Source: Sulfurimonas aquatica (lineage in GTDB: Bacteria; Campylobacterota; Campylobacteria; Campylobacterales; Sulfurimonadaceae). From it: a stretch of DNA of 64,000 nt. The stretch covers positions 806,001 to 870,000 of the forward strand of contig NZ_CP046072.1 of assembly GCF_017357825.1 (NCBI RefSeq), in the 5' to 3' direction. Shown here in pieces: positions 1-7,639 of the stretch. Under the pieces are notes generated by a model that saw only the letters and a list, made by a program, of their open reading frames with translations, did no database searches and had not been told where the DNA came from. The position numbers and the translations under genes were made by a program. Position 1 is the first letter of the stretch, and the number at the start of each line of letters is the position of its first letter.

Positions 1-19
1 TTAAATACAGGAATATTTT

Positions 20-1018
20 TTGCAATTAAGTAACGATGAATTAAAAATAAAAATCAACGAATTAAAAGAGAAATTGGATGTTACAGTTGTAGCTCATTTT
101 TATCAACGCGATGAAGTTTTTGAAATGGCAGACATAACTGGAGATTCATTGGAACTTGCAATGAGAACACAGGCCGATGATGCAGAGTTTGTACTCTTTT
201 GTGGTGTTGGTTTTATGGGCCAAAGTGTAAAAGTACTCTCTCCTGAAAAACGTGTAGTTATGCCAAAAATAGCTTGCTGTGCGATGGCTCGTATGATAGA
301 CTCACTTTACTTTGATGACTCAGTAAAGTATCTTAACGATAACGGCATATCAAATGAAAATATACTTCCTATCACATACATTAACTCTAACGCAGATGTG
401 AAAGCTAAAGTTGGCGAGATGGGTGGAATGGTTTGTACTAGTTCAAACGCAAAAAAAATTATTACTAAAGCCTTAGAAGAGGGTAAAAAAATTCTTTTTG
501 TTCCAGATAGATGTTTAGGTCAAAATATAGCAAACCAAATGGGCTTAAAATCTATGGTTATAGGTCAAGAAGGAAACCCTATGGAGTGTGATATCTTATG
601 TTACGATGGTTTTTGTTCGGTGCACCAACTCTTCACTGTAGATGATATAGAGTTCTATAGAAATAAGTTTCCAGGTATCTTAATAGCTACACACCCTGAG
701 TGTGATCCAGCTATTTGTGATGCAAGTGATTTTGTAGGTTCTACCTCTCAACTTATTAAGTATATACAAGAACAGCCAGAAGATCAAAAGATAGCAGTTG
801 GTACAGAGTTTAATATGGTTAACCGTCTTCGTCCTAAAAATACATATGTACTTAGCTCAACTAAACCAGAGTGTCCAACAATGAATGAGACCACTTTAGA
901 AGATCTTTATGTAACACTCAAAGCTATAGATGATGGTGAACCTATTAATGAAATAGAAGTAGATAAGCAAACGCAGAAGTGGGCAAAAATTGCGCTAGAG
1001 AGAATGTTGGCGTTATGA
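20..1018 (+). CDS. nadA: Quinolinate synthase NadA
   Basis: Condenses iminoaspartate with dihydroxyacetone phosphate to quinolinate in de novo NAD synthesis, using a [4Fe-4S] cluster in the cytosol. The 332-residue protein shows the family signatures in order: HFYQRDEV near residue 26, a Cys-Cys pair near 86, PDRCLGQNIA near 160, DGFCSVHQLF near 199, THPECDP, GTEFNMVNRL and a C-terminal CPTMNETTLEDLY. Three well-separated cysteines in these motifs are the expected cluster ligands. The start is TTG, preceded by an AGGA-type ribosome site at about 9-13; a further upstream start cannot be excluded because the window begins here. The stop overlaps the nadC start (ATGA), so the two are translationally coupled and successive in the pathway. 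Confidence 0.96.
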   Translation: MQLSNDELKIKINELKEKLDVTVVAHFYQRDEVFEMADITGDSLELAMRTQADDAEFVLFCGVGFMGQSVKVLSPEKRVVMPKIACCAMARMIDSLYFDDSVKYLNDNGISNENILPITYINSNADVKAKVGEMGGMVCTSSNAKKIITKALEEGKKILFVPDRCLGQNIANQMGLKSMVIGQEGNPMECDILCYDGFCSVHQLFTVDDIEFYRNKFPGILIATHPECDPAICDASDFVGSTSQLIKYIQEQPEDQKIAVGTEFNMVNRLRPKNTYVLSSTKPECPTMNETTLEDLYVTLKAIDDGEPINEIEVDKQTQKWAKIALERMLAL

Positions 1019-1830
1019 TAAAGAAATTTGTAAAAAAAACGCTTGATGAAGACGTAGGTCGCGGAGATCTATATGCTCTTGTTGAGCCTGCAGTAAACGC
1101 GAGTGCAAAAATTATAGCAAAGAGTGACGGCGTTGTAGCAGGAGTTGTATATATAGATGTATTGGCTGAGCTTGAAGCATTTGAACTTAGATGGAATAAA
1201 GTTGATGGAGAAAGTTTTGTAAAAGGTGATATCATCGCTACTATTAGTGGTGATTCACATACCCTTTTACGAATTGAGCGGACTCTTTTAAATATACTTT
1301 TACATGCAAGTTCCATAGCTACGCTTACAAAGCAGTACAGAGATATTGTCGAACCTTATGGTGTGAAACTTCTAGATACACGAAAAACACGACCAATGTT
1401 AAGAAATTTTGAAAAATACGCAACGCGAATAGGTGGCGCAGTGAACCACAGAATGGGACTTGATGACTCATTGATGATAAAAGACACACATCTTAGAACT
1501 ATCAAAAACTTAAAAGAGTATATTAAAAAAGCTAGAAAAGAGATACCCTTTACTACTAAAATAGAAGTGGAAGCTGAAACATTCGAGATGGCTAAGGAAG
1601 CATTTTATGCAGGATGCGACATAGTAATGTGTGATAATATGAGACCTGAACAAGTTAGAGAAATTGTTGAATATAGAAATGAAAACTATGGACATATTCT
1701 TTTAGAAGCAAGCGGAAACATTTCTCTAGAAACAATTGAGTCTTATGCTAGAAGTGGTGTAGATGCAATTAGTACAGGGGCATTGACTCATCAATCAAAA
1801 TGGATTGACCTCTCTATGAAAATGGATTAG
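1015..1830 (+). CDS. nadC: Nicotinate-nucleotide pyrophosphorylase NadC
   Basis: Converts quinolinate and PRPP to nicotinate mononucleotide with loss of CO2, the step after NadA. At 271 residues it has the usual family length. The signature DTRKTRPMLRNFEKYA followed by GGAVNHRMGL near residue 120-145 supplies the phosphate- and carboxylate-binding Arg, Lys and His residues; a later EVEAE segment and the C-terminal SGNISLETIESYARSGVD loop are also typical. The reading frame is open back to 979, but the ATG at 1015, overlapping the nadA stop as ATGA, gives the expected N terminus. Its TAG stop at 1828-1830 lies in a short segment that is imperfectly repeated before flhB. Confidence 0.96.
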   Translation: MIKKFVKKTLDEDVGRGDLYALVEPAVNASAKIIAKSDGVVAGVVYIDVLAELEAFELRWNKVDGESFVKGDIIATISGDSHTLLRIERTLLNILLHASSIATLTKQYRDIVEPYGVKLLDTRKTRPMLRNFEKYATRIGGAVNHRMGLDDSLMIKDTHLRTIKNLKEYIKKARKEIPFTTKIEVEAETFEMAKEAFYAGCDIVMCDNMRPEQVREIVEYRNENYGHILLEASGNISLETIESYARSGVDAISTGALTHQSKWIDLSMKMD

Positions 1831-1843
1831 GAAATTTTAACTT

Positions 1844-1873
1844 AAATGGCTGATGATCAGGAAAAGACAGAAG
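1844..1873 (+). repeat. Direct repeat copy 1 (flhB start duplicate)
   Basis: Thirty bases from 1844 to 1873 are identical to 1982-2011, the AAA before the flhB ATG plus its first nine codons. The offset is 138 bp. The match continues less perfectly upstream: both copies are preceded by TAGGAA (1828-1833 and 1972-1977), which in each case is a stop codon followed by a ribosome-site-like sequence. Confidence 0.95.
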
Positions 1874-1974
1874 TGTTTTTTTATTTAAAAGATAAAGGAA
1901 CAAGTACCTTAATCTTGGCTCGCCGCTTAGGCACTAAAGAAAAATCTATAACAGATTTTTGTCGACTCTTCTAG
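1846..1974 (+). CDS. Small ORF created by a partial flhB 5' duplication
   Basis: An open frame of 42 codons lies between nadC and flhB. Its first nine codons (MADDQEKTE) are identical to the start of flhB at 1984, after which the sequence diverges into an unrelated 33-residue tail (beginning VFFYLKDKGTSTLILA) that I do not recognise. It ends at a TAG at 1972-1974, directly followed by the flhB ribosome site and start. The AGGA before this ORF sits 12 bases from its ATG, a poor spacing. It could be a translated leader peptide, or a remnant of a gene that once stood between nadC and flhB. Existence of the frame is seen directly; expression is not. Confidence 0.3.
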   Translation: MADDQEKTEVFFYLKDKGTSTLILARRLGTKEKSITDFCRLF

Positions 1975-1981
1975 GAATTTA

Positions 1982-2011
1982 AAATGGCTGATGATCAGGA
2001 AAAGACAGAAG
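1982..2011 (+). repeat. Direct repeat copy 2 (authentic flhB start)
   Basis: Second copy of the 30-bp direct repeat, containing the real flhB start. Here the AGGA at 1973-1976 stands seven bases from the ATG at 1984, a better spacing than in copy 1, which supports this copy as the functional start. Confidence 0.95.
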
Positions 2012-3036
2012 AACCGACCGACAAAAAGATAGAAGATGCCAGGAAAGAGGGAAATGTCCCTAAGTCACAAGACGCTTCTGGTGTTATAACTCTTTTTGTA
2101 GCTATACTAGCTGTGTTAATGCTTTTCCCTTTTATGGCTGATCACATGTTCCAGCTCTTTAAGTACTACTTCTCTTTAGTTGGAACCCCATTAGACAAAG
2201 TTTTTATGATTGATATTGCGATTGTTTCCATTAGAGAAATATTGCTTATGGTCCTACCTCTTGCAATAGCTGTAGCCGTTGCCGGTGTAGTTGCCGCACT
2301 TGCTCAGTTTGGCTTTCTTTTTACAACAAAGGCAATTATGCCTGACTTTAAAAAGATAGATCCAATAAAGGGGGCAAAAAATCTTTTTTCTGTTAAAAAG
2401 ATGATTGAGGGTGTGAAGATCACCTTTAAAGCTTTTACTACTCTAGGTGTTGGCTTTATCTTTTTCTTTTTCTTCATTAAAGAGCTACCTACTGTTACCC
2501 TTTTTGCATTGGCAGATCAGCTTGATTGGTTGAAAGATAAAATGATTATTATCGCACTTGTTATGCTTCTTATTATATTTATATTTGCTGTTATTGATGT
2601 GATTATTGTTAGAAAACAGTACTTTGATGGCTTAAAAATGAGCAAGCAAGAGATAAAAGATGAAATGAAAAATATGGAGGGTGATCCTCTTATAAAGTCT
2701 AAAATAAAACAAAAACAGATGGAAATATCAAGGCAGAGAATGATGTCCGAAGTTCCAAATGCAGATGTAGTTATTACCAATCCAACACATTACGCCGTAG
2801 CAATTAAGTATGATGAAGAGAAGACTAGAGCTCCTATAGTAGTAGCAAAAGGGATGGATAATATGGCACAACAGATTAAAAAAGTAGCTCGTGAAAATGG
2901 GGTGCATATCATTCAAAACCCTCCACTTGCTCGGAGCCTTTATGCTGAGGTTGAGCTTGAAAAACCGATTCCAGAAGAACTTTTTGGCGCAGTTGCTGAG
3001 GTTTTAGCATATGTGTATAAGATGAATAAGAAATAG
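1984..3036 (+). CDS. flhB: Flagellar type III export protein FlhB
   Basis: Inner-membrane component of the flagellar export gate that switches substrate class from rod/hook to filament subunits. The 350-residue protein has a charged N terminus (EEPTDKKIEDARKEGNVPKSQ is split here as EEPTDKKIED then ARKEGNVPKSQ), four hydrophobic segments between about residues 30 and 210, and a cytoplasmic C-terminal domain with the autocleavage motif NPTH at about residues 266-269. Length and motif place it as full FlhB rather than the short FlhX paralogue. The 5' end of the gene is duplicated 138 bp upstream. It precedes a DHH-like gene and an M23 peptidase rather than other flagellar genes, as flagellar genes in this phylum are scattered. 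Confidence 0.97.
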   Translation: MADDQEKTEEPTDKKIEDARKEGNVPKSQDASGVITLFVAILAVLMLFPFMADHMFQLFKYYFSLVGTPLDKVFMIDIAIVSIREILLMVLPLAIAVAVAGVVAALAQFGFLFTTKAIMPDFKKIDPIKGAKNLFSVKKMIEGVKITFKAFTTLGVGFIFFFFFIKELPTVTLFALADQLDWLKDKMIIIALVMLLIIFIFAVIDVIIVRKQYFDGLKMSKQEIKDEMKNMEGDPLIKSKIKQKQMEISRQRMMSEVPNADVVITNPTHYAVAIKYDEEKTRAPIVVAKGMDNMAQQIKKVARENGVHIIQNPPLARSLYAEVELEKPIPEELFGAVAEVLAYVYKMNKK

Positions 3037-3065
3037 TATATAATTTCAAAAAAGTAGATGTTCTT

Positions 3066-3731
3066 ATGAATTTAAAAGAGATTAATGAAGCTAAGCATAT
3101 AGTTATAGAGACTGATAGTGACTCATTTGCTAATGCAACTGCCATTTACTCTTATATTTTAACTCTGCATAAAAAAGTTTCACTACGAAAAACTACAGAT
3201 ATAGATGTGAATCTCTCTTTTTTACCTTGGTATGATAAGGTAAGAGATACTATCGCTTCTTCTGCTGACTTGAAGATAGTCGCAACTAGTGATAGTCGTA
3301 GTCTGTTTGAGCTTTTTAAGAGCAATAATATCAGTATTAATAAAAAGATGGCTACATCTCTTTATACTGGAATAATGCTAAGGTATAAAAACTTTTTAAG
3401 TGACGATTGTGATGGTACAATTTTTGCTATTTCTAGTGAACTTATAAGCCTTAATGCTGAGTACAAAACATGTACTAACTTTTTGACTAAAAGAGTTCCA
3501 TTAAGCCTTTTTAGGCTCAAAGCTATAATGTTTAAAAACTTATTACTTAAAGAAGATGCAAAAGAGGCACATGTTTATGTAGCTGAGAGTGATTTAAGAG
3601 CTAGCGGGACTAGCCTTAAAGATGCGATAAGTATTGCAAATGAGATTTCAAATCTTGTAAATGTTGAAAAAGTTATTCTCTATGAGAGAGATGAAAACAA
3701 AAATATTATTAAAATTTTAAAGGAAATATAA
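3066..3731 (+). CDS. Degenerate DHH/NrnA-like protein
   Basis: A 221-residue soluble protein without a clear full-family signature. The N terminus (HIVIETDSDSFANATAIYSY) has the strand-loop-helix shape of RecJ/NrnA-type DHH phosphoesterases, where the family normally has a His-x-x-Pro-Asp-x-Asp metal motif; here only two Asp residues remain, and no DHH triad is visible. The C terminus (AESDLRASGTSLKDAISIAN, then a beta strand) resembles a DHHA1 substrate-binding end. I infer a catalytically weakened or regulatory member. A TATAAT at 3039-3044 could provide a local promoter. It ends two bases before the TTG of the M23 peptidase gene, suggesting co-transcription. Confidence 0.5.
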   Translation: MNLKEINEAKHIVIETDSDSFANATAIYSYILTLHKKVSLRKTTDIDVNLSFLPWYDKVRDTIASSADLKIVATSDSRSLFELFKSNNISINKKMATSLYTGIMLRYKNFLSDDCDGTIFAISSELISLNAEYKTCTNFLTKRVPLSLFRLKAIMFKNLLLKEDAKEAHVYVAESDLRASGTSLKDAISIANEISNLVNVEKVILYERDENKNIIKILKEI

Positions 3732-3733
3732 TT

Positions 3734-5101
3734 TTGAAAAGCAATAAAAATGGTTCTTCGTTCGTCTTGTTATTTATAGTACTTCTAGTTATTGGTGGAG
3801 GACTTTTTGTCTACTTTTCATCAATGTTTGAGAGAAACGTACCAAATATTACAATGCAAAGTAATGGATATTGGAATCTGAAAACACCGATTGAACTTAC
3901 TATAGATGACGAGAGTGGCGTTAAGTCGTATAAAATAATGCTAAAAACCGATAAAGAAGAAAAAACTCTTGAGTATGAACAGCTAATTAACCCTCAAACA
4001 TCATTGAATCTTAAAGTTGAGCCACCAAGATCTGCTTACGCTATGAAGGATAAAACGATTGATATTGTAGTAGAAGCCGTAGACGTAAGTAAGTGGAACT
4101 TTTTTAAAGGAAATGCAACTTCTAAAGTTTTCAAACTTATAATCGATAAAAAAAGACCCAAGTTAAATATAATAAGCAACTCTTATAAAATTTCTCGTGG
4201 TGGATCGGCTCTTGTAATATTTAAAGCTGAAGATGAAAATATTAAAGAACTTTATATAGAATCAAATGATGAAAAAAAGTTTATTCCTCAACCGTTTTAT
4301 AAAGATGGCTATTTTATCTCACTTTTAGCATGGCATATAAATAATAAAGATTTCAAAACAACCGTCATTGCAAAAGATAGCGCGGGAAATGTTGCCAAGG
4401 CGTATATTCCTCTGTATTTAAAACAAAAAAATTATAGAGTGTCAAATATCAAACTAAGTGATAGATTCTTAAAAGGAAAAATTGCCGAACTAGCTGAAGA
4501 GTTTGTTGAAACACAAGGCATAGAAGGCTCACTTGAGCAGTTTAAAATTATAAATGAAGATGTAAGAGCTAAAAATGAAAAGCTAATTCATGAGTTAACT
4601 TCAAAAGTTGCAGAAGATAAAGTGGATAGTTTTAATATAAATAAGATGTACCCACTTAAAAACGCTCAAGTAGTTGCAACATTTGGCGACCATAGAAAGT
4701 ACTCATATGATGGCGTGTATATTAGTGAGTCCTACCATTTAGGACTTGACTTAGCAAGTAACGCCATGGCTAGCATTAAACCTCAAAATGGGGGTAAAGT
4801 TGTATTTAGTGACTATAATGGACTTTATGGAAATATGCCTGCAATTGACCATGGTTTAGGTCTTTTCACTATATATGGCCACTGCTCAACTGTAAAAGTT
4901 GGAGCTGGTGATTTAATAACTAAGAAAGAGCCTATAGCTAACACAGGTAAAAGTGGTTATGCTATGGGCGATCACTTACACTTTGGAGTACTTGTTCAGG
5001 GTATAGAAGTTAGGCCTCAGGAGTGGATGGACACTCAGTGGATAAAGCTAAATATTAATGATGTTATTAAAAGCGCTAAAAAAATTATAGATAGAGGGTA
5101 A
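3734..5101 (+). CDS. M23 family metallopeptidase (LytM-like), membrane anchored
   Basis: Probable peptidoglycan endopeptidase cutting cross-linking peptides in the periplasm, or a shape-determining relative. Residues about 9-28 form a single N-terminal transmembrane segment; a long beta-rich linker follows, then a short helical region and a C-terminal M23 domain. Zinc ligands are visible as the His and Asp of SYHLGLDLAS near residue 335 and the His-x-His of GDHLHFGVL near 415, with YGHCSTVKVGAGDLI between them. The start is TTG, with an AAGGA-type ribosome site overlapping the end of the preceding gene. In Campylobacterota, M23 peptidases such as Csd/Pgp proteins set helical cell shape; which one this equals cannot be told here. 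It leads directly into lpxC. Confidence 0.88.
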   Translation: MKSNKNGSSFVLLFIVLLVIGGGLFVYFSSMFERNVPNITMQSNGYWNLKTPIELTIDDESGVKSYKIMLKTDKEEKTLEYEQLINPQTSLNLKVEPPRSAYAMKDKTIDIVVEAVDVSKWNFFKGNATSKVFKLIIDKKRPKLNIISNSYKISRGGSALVIFKAEDENIKELYIESNDEKKFIPQPFYKDGYFISLLAWHINNKDFKTTVIAKDSAGNVAKAYIPLYLKQKNYRVSNIKLSDRFLKGKIAELAEEFVETQGIEGSLEQFKIINEDVRAKNEKLIHELTSKVAEDKVDSFNINKMYPLKNAQVVATFGDHRKYSYDGVYISESYHLGLDLASNAMASIKPQNGGKVVFSDYNGLYGNMPAIDHGLGLFTIYGHCSTVKVGAGDLITKKEPIANTGKSGYAMGDHLHFGVLVQGIEVRPQEWMDTQWIKLNINDVIKSAKKIIDRG

Positions 5102-5111
5102 GGGATAGGAT

Positions 5112-5996
5112 ATGTATCAAACAACTATTAAAAAGCCTGTTGAACTTGTAGGAATTGGTCTACATAAGGGTTCCCCAGTAAGATTAAAGCTAGAACCTTT
5201 AGAATCAAATAGCGGCATTGTTTTTTATAGAAGCGACGTTGATGTTTCTATCCCGCTTATTCCAGAAAATGTTGTTGATACAAAGATGGCAACAGTTATC
5301 GGTAAAGATGGGCATGTGATTTCAACCATTGAGCATATGCTCTCTGCAGTATATGCTTATGGGATTGACAATCTTAGAGTTATAGTCGATGCTGACGAGA
5401 TACCTGTAATGGATGGCAGTAGTGCAAGCTTTTGTATGCTTTTGGATGAAGCTGGCATTGTTGAACTTGATATGCCTAAAAAAATTATGCGTATAAAAAA
5501 GGAGATTGAAGTTAAAGAGGGAGAGAAGTATGTGAAACTCTCTCCATCACCTGATCTTCAATATGACTTTACCATTAAGTTTCCTCATCCAGTGATTCAA
5601 AAACAAGAGTATGTTTTAAAGTTTACCAAAGAGAGTTATAAAAAAGAGATATCTCGCGCGCGTACGTTTGGGTTTTTACATGAGGTTCAATACCTGCGTT
5701 CAAAAGGTCTAGCACTTGGCGGTTCACTTGAAAATGCAATTGTTTTAGATGATAAGAAGATTTTAAATCCAGAAGGGTTGCGTTTTAGCGATGAGTTTGT
5801 AAGACATAAAATTTTAGATGCTATTGGAGATATGTCTTTGATTGGTATGAATTTTATAGGAAACTATGAAGCGATGGCTGGAAGTCATGACTTAAATCAT
5901 AAACTTACTCTAGAGCTTCTAAAAGATGCAGATAACTATGAGGTGGTTGAATTAGTTGGAGAGACTACCAAAGAGTTAGCAAAAGCATATGCTTAA
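5112..5996 (+). CDS. lpxC: UDP-3-O-acyl-N-acetylglucosamine deacetylase LpxC
   Basis: Zinc enzyme for the committed step of lipid A synthesis: removes acetate from UDP-3-O-acyl-GlcNAc in the cytosol. The 294-residue length is normal. Visible motifs are [10 protein letters not shown] at the N terminus, [17 protein letters not shown] (first zinc His) near residue 77, [13 protein letters not shown], and the second metal cluster [15 protein letters not shown] near 238 with His and Asp ligands, followed by GSHDLNH near 265 that carries the general-acid His. It overlaps the following tsaB by eight bases. Presence of LpxC fits the extensive LPS locus later in the window. Confidence 0.97.
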   Translation: MYQTTIKKPVELVGIGLHKGSPVRLKLEPLESNSGIVFYRSDVDVSIPLIPENVVDTKMATVIGKDGHVISTIEHMLSAVYAYGIDNLRVIVDADEIPVMDGSSASFCMLLDEAGIVELDMPKKIMRIKKEIEVKEGEKYVKLSPSPDLQYDFTIKFPHPVIQKQEYVLKFTKESYKKEISRARTFGFLHEVQYLRSKGLALGGSLENAIVLDDKKILNPEGLRFSDEFVRHKILDAIGDMSLIGMNFIGNYEAMAGSHDLNHKLTLELLKDADNYEVVELVGETTKELAKAYA

Positions 5997-6450
5997 AAAA
6001 GTCGACGTTCTTTTAATTACACTCACTTCACCAATTAAAGTTGGCATTTATGAAAGAAACACACTTATTGAGACCATAGAGTCAGATGAAAGAAGCTCCG
6101 ATATCTTACCCCTTATTTTTGATGATATTTTTAAAAAATATGAAGTGCAAAAACTCTTTTATGCAAATGGTCCAGGAAGCTTTATGGCTATAAAAGTAGC
6201 TTACATATTTTTAAAATCATTGAGTATTTTAAAGAAAATACCACTTTTTGCTACAGATGCATTTTATTTTAATAAAAATGAGCCTATAAAAGCGATTGGA
6301 AAGCTATATTTTGTTAAAATTTCATCAGAAATAAAAACTCAAAAGTTAGAAATAGCACCCGAAGTGGTTTTTACACTTCCAAATGAGCTTGATTATAATG
6401 AGTTTAGTAACATTACAACACCACTCTATATGATAGGTGCTGTTGGATAA
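5989..6450 (+). CDS. tsaB: TsaB-like tRNA t6A biosynthesis protein (short form)
   Basis: TsaB is the non-catalytic partner of TsaD in making threonylcarbamoyl-adenosine at tRNA position 37. The protein has an actin-fold start ([19 protein letters not shown]) and the loop [20 protein letters not shown] near residue 62-80, which matches the family GPGSFTGLRIG loop with substitutions. It is only 153 residues, well short of the roughly 230 of enterobacterial TsaB; the second actin-like lobe is reduced. Short TsaB proteins at this place between lpxC and thrB are, from memory, usual in Campylobacterota. Assignment rests on the single loop and context. Confidence 0.72.
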   Translation: MLKKVDVLLITLTSPIKVGIYERNTLIETIESDERSSDILPLIFDDIFKKYEVQKLFYANGPGSFMAIKVAYIFLKSLSILKKIPLFATDAFYFNKNEPIKAIGKLYFVKISSEIKTQKLEIAPEVVFTLPNELDYNEFSNITTPLYMIGAVG

Positions 6451-6462
6451 TAGGAAGTATAA

Positions 6463-7344
6463 TTGACAGTAAGCGTACCCGCAACAAGTGCTAATCTTGG
6501 ACCTGGATTTGACTCTTTAGGTTTAGCAGTAGATTTAAGAAATGTAGTAGAGTTTCATCCATCAAAGTTTTTTAGCGTTAGCATAAAAGGTGAGGGTGAG
6601 AATAACCCTCGTTTAAAAGGCAATAACCTTTTTGTTAGTATCTTTAACGACCACTATGCGCGTTTAACAAAAAAGACGCAAAATTTTAAGTTTACTTTTC
6701 ACAATCAGATACCTATGTCTAGAGGGCTTGGAAGTTCATCTGCCGTAATAGTTAGCGCTATAGCTTCTGCGCATGAAGCTGCGGGGATTAGAGTTTCTAA
6801 ACGCCGTATTTTAAATCATGCCCTTGTATATGAATCACATCCGGATAATATAACGCCAGCGGTAATGGGTGGCTTCAATGCTGCAACAATAGAGAAAAAT
6901 AAAGTTTTTTCACAAAGAAAACATCTTCCGGATTATCTGAAAGCAGTTGTTGTTATCCCAAACAAACAGATGAACACGTCAAAGTCACGTACTGTATTAC
7001 CAAAGTCTTACTCAAAAGAGAATGCAATTTATAATCTTTCTCATACAGCGTTGACGGTTGCTGCCTTTTTTAATGAAGATTGGGAGATGTTGAAACTTGC
7101 TGCACAAGATAGGTTTCATCAAAAAGCAAGAATGAAGACGCTGCCTGAACTTTTTGCTGTGCAAAAAGTTGCTTACGAGTCTGGAGCGCTTATGAGTACG
7201 CTTTCTGGAAGTGGTAGTACCTTCTTTTCACTCGTGTATGACGATGATGCCTCAATGATAGCAAACAAGTTTACTCAGAAATTTCCAGACTTTATTGTTA
7301 AAACTTTGGATTTTGATAACAATGGGCTTATAATAGAGCGATAA
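6463..7344 (+). CDS. thrB: Homoserine kinase ThrB
   Basis: GHMP-superfamily kinase phosphorylating L-homoserine with ATP in threonine synthesis. The 293-residue protein begins [20 protein letters not shown], the substrate-binding start of ThrB, has the ATP loop [16 protein letters not shown] near residue 87, and the C-terminal GHMP motif [14 protein letters not shown] near 246. The start is TTG, with an AGGAAG ribosome site at 6452-6457. It follows tsaB by 12 bases and is followed by ylxR after 31 bases. Confidence 0.95.
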   Translation: MTVSVPATSANLGPGFDSLGLAVDLRNVVEFHPSKFFSVSIKGEGENNPRLKGNNLFVSIFNDHYARLTKKTQNFKFTFHNQIPMSRGLGSSSAVIVSAIASAHEAAGIRVSKRRILNHALVYESHPDNITPAVMGGFNAATIEKNKVFSQRKHLPDYLKAVVVIPNKQMNTSKSRTVLPKSYSKENAIYNLSHTALTVAAFFNEDWEMLKLAAQDRFHQKARMKTLPELFAVQKVAYESGALMSTLSGSGSTFFSLVYDDDASMIANKFTQKFPDFIVKTLDFDNNGLIIER

Positions 7345-7375
7345 TGCCTATTAATTAAAGTAAGATTTAGATATA

Positions 7376-7639
7376 ATGGCGAAAAATTTACATCATCCAA
7401 CTAGAATGTGTGTATCTTGTAGACAAAGAGATAATCAGTCTACTCTATTTAGATTCAGGTGTATTGATAGTGAATTGGTTACATTTGAAGGAGTTGGTCG
7501 AAGTATTTACTTATGCCAACTTTGTCTAGAAGATGAAAAGAAACTTTCTAAGTCACTTATGCGACAATGCAGAAGTGGAGATAAAGAAAAACTTATGAAC
7601 AAACTAAAGGAGATCATCGCTGATGATAGAAAAAGTTAG
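7376..7639 (+). CDS. ylxR: YlxR family RNA-binding protein (DUF448)
   Basis: Small 87-residue protein at the usual place before infB. It contains the family signature [18 protein letters not shown] near residue 9 and [13 protein letters not shown] near 43, corresponding to the conserved GRGAYVC segment, plus a basic C terminus. YlxR proteins bind RNA and have been linked to RNase P and to transcriptional modulation in Gram-positive species; the role in this phylum is not established. The gene overlaps infB by 17 bases, so translation is coupled. Confidence 0.88.
   Translation: MAKNLHHPTRMCVSCRQRDNQSTLFRFRCIDSELVTFEGVGRSIYLCQLCLEDEKKLSKSLMRQCRSGDKEKLMNKLKEIIADDRKS

Noticed and set aside
945-1316. 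A 123-codon antisense frame across nadA-nadC
   Set aside because: Ser/Thr/Phe-rich shadow of two well-supported genes.
1846-2011. Insertion-sequence footprint at the flhB duplication
   Set aside because: A 30-bp direct repeat is much longer than usual target duplications, and the 108-bp segment has no inverted ends or transposase.
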